Shown: in pieces, positions 5,326 through 7,428 of the stretch
How positions within the stretch are numbered: position 1 is the first letter of the stretch
Layout of the letters: each line of letters opens with the position of its first letter
Assembly (NCBI GenBank): GCA_030146745.1
Contig: JASLBD010000114.1
Location: forward strand, 1-7,428
Source: Allosphingosinicella sp.
GTDB lineage: Bacteria > Pseudomonadota > Alphaproteobacteria > Sphingomonadales > Sphingomonadaceae
DNA length: 7,428 nt
Reading direction: 5' to 3'
The notes under the pieces: generated by a model
The model's input: only the letters and a program-made list of their open reading frames with translations
Database searches by the model: none
What the model was told of the DNA's origin: nothing
Translations under genes and position numbers: made by a program

Positions 5326-6303
5326 TCATGGACCCTGGGCGCAGGGCGGCGCCTGTCCTTCGGGCTCGCCGGCTTCGGCCTTCGAGTGCGGATCGAAGCC
5401 GAAATAGGAGTCGCGCTGCGCTTCGGCGATCGCCCGCGTCTCGGCCATTGCCTCCGCCTCCTCCGCTTCCTCCTCCGCCACGTCGGAATCGATCACCGCC
5501 TGCTCCGCCGGGGAGAGGGAGCGGCGATATTGATAGTCGCCGTAGCGCCCGTCCTCCTCGCCGTCGAAGCCGCCCGGCGGCGGATAATCGGTCCACCAGC
5601 CGTCCTCGTCCTCCCAGACGGTGTGGCCGTCATCGTCGATTCCGGCCTCTTCGCCGCCCTCTTCGCCGGGGTGAAGTTCATGAAGTTCACGATGTCCCGC
5701 ATTTCCGCTTGGGCCCGGCTCGGGCTCGGGCTCGGGCTCGGGCGGGGCGGGCGGCTCGGGCGGGGCAAGCAGGGCCAGGCCTTCCTCGCGCCGGTCCTCG
5801 CTCATCGCGTCGAGATAATCGTCCCAGCGCTCGACCAGCTTGAGGTGGGCGGCGCCTTTCTCCTCGGCGCGGTCGATGCGCGAATCGAGGCGGGCGAGCA
5901 CCGCCATGGTCAGCCTATTATCGTAGCGGTGCTTCTCGGCGACGACCACTCCGTCCTTGTAGATGCGCTCGACGACTCCGTTGCGGGCGCGCGAATAGGC
6001 CTCGTCGGCGAGCGGCCCGCGCGCCTTGACGCAGGCCGCGTCGAGGCCGGCGGCGAACAAAGGATCGCGGTCGCGAAGGTTGTAGACGGCCCTGGCGCTC
6101 ATCCCCGCCGCCTCGCAGGCTTCGACGATGATTCCGCATTCGGCGAAGCGTTGGAGGAAGAGGCGCTTCTTCTCCGGGGTCCAGCCGTCGTGGCGAAGGC
6201 AGCGCGTCTCGGTGAAGACGGTGTCGGGGTCGCGAGGGTCGAGCGGGTCGACGAGCGCGGGCATGTGGTCGGTGAGCAGCGGGGCGATCTCGCGGTCGGG
6301 CAT
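5326..6303 (-). CDS. Terminase-small-subunit-like helix-turn-helix protein with acidic tail, 325 residues
   Basis: I recognise the type but not a function. Residues about 41-145 are helical: WTPEKKRLFLQRFAECGIIV leads into a helix-turn-helix-like EACEAAGMSARAVYNLRDRD (61-80) and then PLFAAGLDAA. This is the pattern of phage terminase small subunits and related DNA-binding proteins (a start-of-helix 'ACEAAGMS', then 'YNLRDRDP.F'). Residues about 181-200 are a Pro/Glu repeat (PEPEPEPEP) encoded by a hexamer tract. Residues about 210-285 are strongly acidic, with EEE/DDD runs and a Trp/Tyr-rich patch (DGWWTDYPPPGG). Similar free-standing proteins occur in sphingomonad chromosomes without a large terminase nearby, and none is seen here. 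GAGGA lies 6-7 bases before the ATG at 6303. A LexA-type operator is 14 bases upstream. It could be a prophage-derived regulator; DNA packaging is unlikely without partners. Confidence 0.8.
   Translation of the reverse strand: MPDREIAPLLTDHMPALVDPLDPRDPDTVFTETRCLRHDGWTPEKKRLFLQRFAECGIIVEACEAAGMSARAVYNLRDRDPLFAAGLDAACVKARGPLADEAYSRARNGVVERIYKDGVVVAEKHRYDNRLTMAVLARLDSRIDRAEEKGAAHLKLVERWDDYLDAMSEDRREEGLALLAPPEPPAPPEPEPEPEPGPSGNAGHRELHELHPGEEGGEEAGIDDDGHTVWEDEDGWWTDYPPPGGFDGEEDGRYGDYQYRRSLSPAEQAVIDSDVAEEEAEEAEAMAETRAIAEAQRDSYFGFDPHSKAEAGEPEGQAPPCAQGP
5717..5740 (+). repeat. Hexanucleotide microsatellite inside the HTH gene
   Basis: GGCTCG is repeated four times in tandem and partly continued on both sides. 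On the minus strand it encodes the Pro-Glu run at about residues 188-196 of the helix-turn-helix protein. Being a 6-bp unit, copy-number changes would keep the frame and only alter linker length. Confidence 0.75.
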
Positions 6304-6316
6304 GGTTTCCTCGTGG

Positions 6317-6331
6317 GTTCCTGATATGTTC
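6317..6331. promoter_or_regulatory. LexA (SOS) box pattern GTTC-N7-GTTC upstream of the HTH gene
   Basis: GTTC (6317-6320), seven bases, GTTC (6328-6331) is exactly the direct-repeat operator recognised by LexA in alphaproteobacteria. On the coding strand it reads GAAC-N7-GAAC and ends 14 bases before the ATG at 6303, where it would cover the start of transcription or a TATC-type -10. The right-hand GTTC also forms an inverted repeat with GAAC at 6336-6339 (GTTCCCTAGAAC, 6328-6339), so a different repressor is possible. The match to the pattern is seen directly; SOS control is inference. Confidence 0.55.
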
Positions 6332-6343
6332 CCTAGAACTGGC

Positions 6344-6355
6344 AGGAAATTTCCT
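6344..6355. promoter_or_regulatory. Perfect 12-bp palindrome in the HTH gene promoter region
   Basis: AGGAAATTTCCT is a perfect palindrome in an AT-rich island 40-52 bases upstream of the helix-turn-helix gene start, beside the LexA-type box. Its symmetry suggests a dimeric protein-binding site, perhaps autoregulation by the encoded protein. No known regulator can be named. Confidence 0.4.
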
Positions 6356-6452
6356 ATTTAGCAATCGAGATTTGCTCCGTTCCGGAGGGAAAGGGGAGCA
6401 GGATGGTTTCCAACAAAGACCGCCGATCATCCAATCGCGGGTGAAAGAAGAG

Positions 6453-6608
6453 GGTTCGCGCGGAGGCGCGGAGGCGCGGAGGGTCGGTGCGGGGATCCGA
6501 TCGCGTAGCGATCCTTCAACCGGACGGGTTAGGGACGGAGCGCTCGGGTCATACGCCTTCGGCGGTGCGGCCACAGCCTCTCCGCGCCTCCGCGCCTCCG
6601 CGCGAACC
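6453..6608. repeat. 156-bp element with 29-bp perfect inverted arms built of 8-bp units
   Basis: The arms at 6453-6481 and 6580-6608 are perfect reverse complements over 29 bases. Each arm contains tandem GGAGGCGC units. The interior holds a further perfect palindrome (GATCGC-GTA-GCGATC, 6499-6513) and no reading frame that looks real. Arm-type sequences of this GGAGGCGC kind are frequent dispersed repeats in sphingomonad and other genomes, so this is most likely a non-autonomous repeat or MITE-like unit. Its right arm ends three bases before the stop codon of the broken gene at 6612. Confidence 0.85.
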
Positions 6609-6611
6609 GAA

Positions 6612-6896
6612 TCAGGCCGCCGACGCGGCGAGGCGGTGGGCGTCCCGGCGGAGGATCTCGAGGCAGTCTTCGCTGCCGGTGAGCTCCCAGGCTTGCTGGG
6701 GGACGATGGCGTCGAGCTTGGCGGCGAGGGCGGGGAGATCGAGGGCGAGGAGGGCGAGGAGGGCGGTCAGCGCCTCGGAGTGGGAGTCGAGGAGGGCGTC
6801 GTAGGCGTCTTCGTCGGGCTCGCTTCGGGCGGAGTCGAGGATGGCAGCCGCCTGGCGGAAACGGGCGAGGGCTCGGTCGAAGAGGGTGAGCGCCTC
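6612..6896 (-). pseudogene. C-terminal remnant of a small helical protein, start lost
   Basis: About 94 codons in one frame read as an ordinary soluble helical protein: LTLFDRALARFRQAAAILDS, then EDAYDALLDSHSEALTALLA, LPALAAKLDAIVPQQAWELT and EILRRDAHRLAASAA. The pattern 'LPALAxKLD.IV..Q.WELT....CL..LRRDA.RL' reminds me of small hypothetical proteins found in sphingomonads, often near genes like the helix-turn-helix gene downstream; this is recollection, not a search. No in-frame ATG, GTG or TTG exists between the repeat at 6897 and the stop, and there is no ribosome binding site, so the gene appears to have lost its front where the 86-bp repeat sits. It could still be translated as part of a fused frame from 7202 or 7280. 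Confidence 0.45.
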
Positions 6897-7202
6897 GTCA
6901 TTCCGGACTTGATCCGGAATCCCTCTTCTTCCTTCCGGCGGGAGAGAAGAAAAGGTGGATCCCGGATCAAGTCCGGGATGACGAACGAGGGAAGAAGCGC
7001 AGACAGCGCCTAGCAGCGCGCGCGACAGCTCTTTGAAGCCGGTCCGAGTGAAGTACGTTGATCCCGAAAAGGGAATAGGCAATTGGACAATCGATGGACC
7101 TATCCTACCCAGTGATTCCATTACGTATTGGTGGGCCTCAGAGCCGTAATAGCGGGGTACGTCATAAACGTCGGGACTCGGTGCTAGGCGCATAGCTGGC
7201 AC
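6612..7202 (-). CDS. Chimeric hypothetical reading frame running through a repeat, 196 residues
   Basis: The frame is open from GTG 7202 (preceded by GAGGG with 8-base spacing) to the stop at 6612; an ATG at 7280 would make it longer but overlaps the upstream gene. It has three unrelated parts. The first (about 1-75: MRLAPSPDVYDVPRYYGSEA, then a GPSIVQLPIPFSGSTYFTRT segment) comes from lower-G+C DNA and is unrecognised. The middle, RHPGLDPGS to PDQVRNDE, is the translation of the 86-bp palindromic repeat and not genuine protein sequence. The last part is the remnant described at 6612-6896. An annotation pipeline would probably call this as one hypothetical protein. I think it is more likely a fusion produced by repeat insertion or deletion, and expression is doubtful. 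Confidence 0.35.
   Translation of the reverse strand: MPAMRLAPSPDVYDVPRYYGSEAHQYVMESLGRIGPSIVQLPIPFSGSTYFTRTGFKELSRALLGAVCASSLVRHPGLDPGSTFSSLPPEGRRGIPDQVRNDEALTLFDRALARFRQAAAILDSARSEPDEDAYDALLDSHSEALTALLALLALDLPALAAKLDAIVPQQAWELTGSEDCLEILRRDAHRLAASAA
6897..6982. repeat. 86-bp double-hairpin REP/BIME-like palindromic repeat
   Basis: Two 26-bp arms (6897-6922 and 6957-6982) are inverted copies of each other with 24 of 26 positions matching, extended by two more pairs outward. Each arm is itself a hairpin (TTCCGGA-CTTGA-TCCGGAA; CCCGGA-TCAAG-TCCGGG). They flank a pyrimidine/purine-rich spacer that partly self-pairs. The core GTCATCCCGGACTTGATCC is a widespread alphaproteobacterial dispersed repeat, often seen in databases as spurious 'HPGLDPGS...PDQVRND' peptide. 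No transposase is present, so this is a non-autonomous repeat. Confidence 0.9.
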
Positions 7203-7227
7203 GGTGCTGGCCCTCAATCGAGAGCGC

Positions 7228-7428
7228 TCAGACCTTGGCCAAGGGACGGTTAGCTCGAATTTTGACAAAGCCGCTAGCATTGGTCGGAATGGTATGTTTC
7301 CTTACGTATCCCATGCCCGAGCCGTTCCCGTAAACGATTGGCGGGTGCTTGAATCGAAGGAGTGAGGGCCAGTCTTTCGGAATGGGATGCTGCTGCGAAG
7401 TGGCAATCACGTAGCCGCCTTCCTCAGG
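7228..7428 (-). CDS. C-terminal end of an unrecognised protein (gene enters from the right edge)
   Basis: The last 66 codons of a frame that is open to the right edge: PEEGGYVIATSQQHPIPKDW, then LRFKHPPIVYGNGSGMGYVR, ending ANRPLAKV. Composition is that of a normal folded protein with few low-complexity residues. Codon use is less GC-biased than in the left part of the window (about 55% G+C over 7081-7380 by my count), suggesting transferred DNA. I do not recognise the family. A GTG at 7410 could serve as an internal start giving 60 residues, but no good ribosome binding site precedes it, so a continuing upstream part is more likely. The chimeric frame starts 25 bases after the stop on the same strand. 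Confidence 0.5.
   Translation of the reverse strand, partial: PEEGGYVIATSQQHPIPKDWPSLLRFKHPPIVYGNGSGMGYVRKHTIPTNASGFVKIRANRPLAKV

Noticed and set aside
5386..6324. Plus-strand frame of 312 codons
   Set aside because: It is antisense to the helix-turn-helix gene; repeated Gly/Leu/Val-Arg pattern and no ribosome binding site.
6361..6452. A further small gene or promoter between the HTH promoter and the 156-bp element
   Set aside because: Only a short CTCCG-TTC-CGGAG stem (6375-6387) is visible; no start codon with ribosome binding site and no sustained reading frame of protein-like composition.
6453..6982. CRISPR array
   Set aside because: The repeats here are inverted pairs of two different families, not regularly spaced direct repeats with unique spacers, and no cas-like gene is visible.
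6612..7280. A single genuine 222-residue protein from ATG 7280
   Set aside because: The first ~26 residues overlap the end of the upstream frame and have no ribosome binding site, and the middle is translated palindromic repeat; at most a GTG start at 7202 is plausible.

Overview
This window is high G+C (roughly 70% through most of it) and looks like the chromosome of an alphaproteobacterium, most probably of the order Sphingomonadales. I base this on the ribonuclease E form with a charged insert in its S1 domain, the KFFN-type cold shock protein, a DUF3597 protein, a GTTC-N7-GTTC SOS-type operator, and two palindromic repeat families of a kind common in sphingomonads. The placement is inference from the sequence, not a database result.

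Layout from left to right. Positions 1-1032 (minus) hold the first 344 codons of ribonuclease E; the catalytic residues and C-terminal scaffold lie outside the left edge. A 448-base gene-free leader follows, with several GC-rich hairpins and a T-rich tract on the rne strand. Then come four minus-strand genes: a 69-residue helical hypothetical protein (1481-1690), a metallo-beta-lactamase-fold hydrolase (1761-2615), a DUF3597 protein (2858-3253), and a single-domain cold shock protein (3470-3676) with its own strong UUCG-loop terminator, a long leader and a candidate promoter.

On the plus strand, diverging from the cold shock gene, is a membrane-bound diguanylate cyclase (4051-5247) with a CHASE3-like periplasmic sensor, an intact GGEEF motif and an RxxD inhibitory site. 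It converges on a minus-strand gene (5326-6303) for a 325-residue protein. That protein has a terminase-small-subunit-like helix-turn-helix front half and a long acidic, proline-rich tail. A GTTC-N7-GTTC direct repeat, the alphaproteobacterial LexA-box pattern, sits just upstream of its start next to a second palindrome.

The right end is accessory in character. It has a 156-bp element with 29-bp inverted arms, the C-terminal remnant of a small helical protein, an 86-bp double-hairpin repeat at the remnant's broken front, and a stretch of about 55% G+C with two unrecognised minus-strand reading frames, one running off the window.

RNA metabolism (ribonuclease E, cold shock protein) and c-di-GMP signalling are the recognisable themes, but the genes do not form one pathway. 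The most interesting parts are the putatively SOS-controlled helix-turn-helix gene and the repeat-bounded block to its right. I do not see a CRISPR array, a complete mobile element with a transposase, or a convincing tRNA or rRNA gene. I do not see clear evidence of a complete new defence or biosynthetic system.
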